From: DASPFV01 sp035620975
GTDB lineage: Bacteria; Acidobacteriota; Vicinamibacteria; Vicinamibacterales; 2-12-FULL-66-21
Assembly: GCA_035620975.1 (NCBI GenBank)
Contig: DASPFV010000136.1
Coordinates: 1-14,881 of the forward strand
Direction: 5' to 3'
Length of the DNA: 14,881 nucleotides
The translations under genes and the position numbers were made by a program. The notes beneath the pieces were generated by a model, which was not told where the DNA came from, did no database searches, and was given only the letters and a program-made list of their open reading frames with translations. This document shows, in pieces, positions 13,326-14,881 of the stretch (its first letter is position 1; every line of letters begins with the position of its first letter).

Positions 13326-13415
13326 TGCGTGCGTAAGCAAGCGCCCTACCTTCGTTTGTGGCCGAGGATCCGAAGGCACACGTCCGCGACAGACCGGACT
13401 GGCCCGGCTCGACGG

Positions 13416-14881
13416 TCAGCGCACCGCGAAGCGCACGGCGCGGCTTGCCGCCTCTTCGCCGGCCCCGGCGTCGAGGCGGAGCAGGTACTCGCCTGGCGGC
13501 AGTCGCTCGACGTCGAGCGCGATCTGGCAGGCCGCGCGGCGGTTCGTGAACTGCGTCTCGGCCAGGCGCAGTGTGTGGTCCCGCACGGCAGCGCCGTCGA
13601 GGTCCAGCACCCGCGCCCGAATCGAGACCGGCAGGATCGGAGCCGTCCGGTCCGTGCCCTGATAAACGGCGAGCCGTGCGCGCACGCGATCCTCGCCATT
13701 GAAAGTACGACGCGTGGTGGCGCTCGCCTGGCCGCCCGGCACGGCGCTGGATACGCCGGTCGCAGGCTCGGCTGAAAGGACGACGTCCGACATCGAGAGC
13801 GCGGCGCTGCCGAACCGGGGCACCGAGAGAGGGGAGAAGACGCTGCCGATCGCACCGGTCGCGGGATCCGAGACAGCCACCCGAATCTCGTGTTCGCCGG
13901 GGGGCACCTCGAGCTGCGTCTGCACGATCGCCTCGGGCGCCCTGCCGGCTGCCGAGCGCGGGAGGACAACCGTGGATGTCTGGCGGGCCGAGGCTACCGG
14001 AGTTCCTCCAGGATCCACCGCAGCCAGCGCGAGGTCCAGTGCGACGGTTCCACCGGCTGCGGGCACGAACGCCCCGACGTCCACGCTGATGCTGGCAATG
14101 GCCTTGGCCGGGTCGTCGCCCGCGAACGCCGCCGCCGCCAGCACAAGCGGCCTGCCCGCGTTCGGCAGCAGCCCTGAGAGGGCCCCGGTGAGCGAGACCG
14201 CGCCGGGACTTCCCGAAGCGTCGCTGGCCGGCCGATCCTCCGCCCGCTCAGCCACGTGACGGCGCTGGGCGTGCACAGTCACGTCACGGCGACTGACCTT
14301 GACTTCGATGGATCGCGGGGCCGTGCCGGCCCGAGTCGACGGGTCCGGCTCGAAGCCGAGCACGTAATAGGCGTCGCTCTCGCGGAAGATCTCGGGCACC
14401 GCGCTCTCCGGCGCGTTCGTGTTCAGGACAGTCCGCCCGCCCGTGAGCTCGGGCAGGACTCGCAACGACCCGTATTCCTCCAGTTGTTCGGTGGTCTCGA
14501 CGCGGAGCGCCTGGCGGCGCAGAACCGGGCCGTCCTGTCCCGGCTTCCCGCCCCCGGCGCCCGCGCGCGCCTGCGGCCCGAGGTTGACGAGGCCACCCGG
14601 ATCGATGGAATGCACCGTCAGGTTCGACAACGCGAGCGAGTCCGTCAGCCTGCGGCGGGCGTCCGCCAGGCGCCCGCTGCAGCCGATGTCGGCCGAGGGC
14701 GCGCGAGGCCCGGCCTGGACGATGAGCCTGCTCCCGATGAACAGCAGCAGCTTCCGGCGCCGGGGTGCGTGCCGCACGGCGTCGGACACGTTCGTGACGG
14801 TCTCGAGGACGCACAGCCCGCACAGGCAGCGGCCGTCGCTGAGCGGGTCCTCCTTGCCGACGATCTCCTCCTGCTCCTTGC
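13416..14881 (-). CDS. VWFA-related acidobacterial protein, C-terminal part (runs off the window)
   Basis: The frame is open to the window's right edge; 487 residues of the C-terminal part are visible. The text matches the acidobacterial VWFA-related family (TIGR03436). Residues 35-48 of the fragment (VRHAPRRRKLLLFI) are a late strand of the von Willebrand A fold. NLTVHSIDPGG, then LPELTGGRTVLNTN and RESDAYYVLGFEPDP, are typical of the family. The metal-binding DxSxS site must lie upstream, outside the window. Just before the A-fold strand is a cysteine cluster, CLCGLC (18-23). After about residue 195 the protein has one or two Ig-like beta domains, ending GEYLLRLDAGAGEEAASRAVRFAVR. The family is secreted and presumably adhesive; no precise function is established. 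The GTG at 14789 is internal, not the start. Confidence 0.9.
   Translation of the reverse strand, partial: KEQEEIVGKEDPLSDGRCLCGLCVLETVTNVSDAVRHAPRRRKLLLFIGSRLIVQAGPRAPSADIGCSGRLADARRRLTDSLALSNLTVHSIDPGGLVNLGPQARAGAGGGKPGQDGPVLRRQALRVETTEQLEEYGSLRVLPELTGGRTVLNTNAPESAVPEIFRESDAYYVLGFEPDPSTRAGTAPRSIEVKVSRRDVTVHAQRRHVAERAEDRPASDASGSPGAVSLTGALSGLLPNAGRPLVLAAAAFAGDDPAKAIASISVDVGAFVPAAGGTVALDLALAAVDPGGTPVASARQTSTVVLPRSAAGRAPEAIVQTQLEVPPGEHEIRVAVSDPATGAIGSVFSPLSVPRFGSAALSMSDVVLSAEPATGVSSAVPGGQASATTRRTFNGEDRVRARLAVYQGTDRTAPILPVSIRARVLDLDGAAVRDHTLRLAETQFTNRRAACQIALDVERLPPGEYLLRLDAGAGEEAASRAVRFAVR

Overview
The window looks like a chromosomal segment from a high-GC member of the Acidobacteriota, most likely class Vicinamibacteria. 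Three gene types point there: a PadR regulator paired with an orphan duplicated permease (ADOP), a protein of the acidobacterial VWFA-related family, and several small exported lipocalin-like proteins. This assignment comes from gene content and recognised motifs, not from a search.

Layout. 18-2009 (+) encodes an exported protein of unrecognised family, probably an alpha/alpha toroid with a C-terminal beta domain. Convergent to it is an operon (-) of a PadR repressor (4732-5064) and an ADOP permease (2106-4721). A perfect 13-bp inverted repeat sits over the predicted padR promoter. Next is a divergent pair of small exported beta-rich proteins (5157-5606 - and 5791-6246 +). A strong hairpin (6256-6299) separates the second of these from a convergent 912-aa secreted propeller/HEAT/cytochrome c protein (6356-9094 -).

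The longest stretch without a gene is 9095-9601. It holds two different 18-bp tandem repeats, one of them possibly a leftover end of a mobile element. Beyond it is a lipoprotein with a carboxypeptidase-regulatory-like domain (9602-10471 -), divergent from a LuxR-type regulator (10649-11881 +). Then come two small genes on the minus strand, a DUF2255-like protein (11966-12370) and an ASCH-like protein (12460-12831). A small exported protein (12878-13249 +) diverges from the ASCH gene. The window closes with the C-terminal part of a VWFA-related protein that runs off the right edge (13416-14881 -).

How the genes work together. The only clear functional unit is padR-ADOP. The lipoprotein/LuxR pair may be a regulator with its target, but only divergence supports that. 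Most other products carry export signals, so the region is rich in envelope and periplasmic functions. No tRNA, rRNA, CRISPR array, intact transposase, or recognisable defence or biosynthetic cluster was seen. The best leads are the padR operator, the GCTACnAT promoter motif shared by three genes, the repeat patches in 9095-9601, and the uncharacterised exported proteins.
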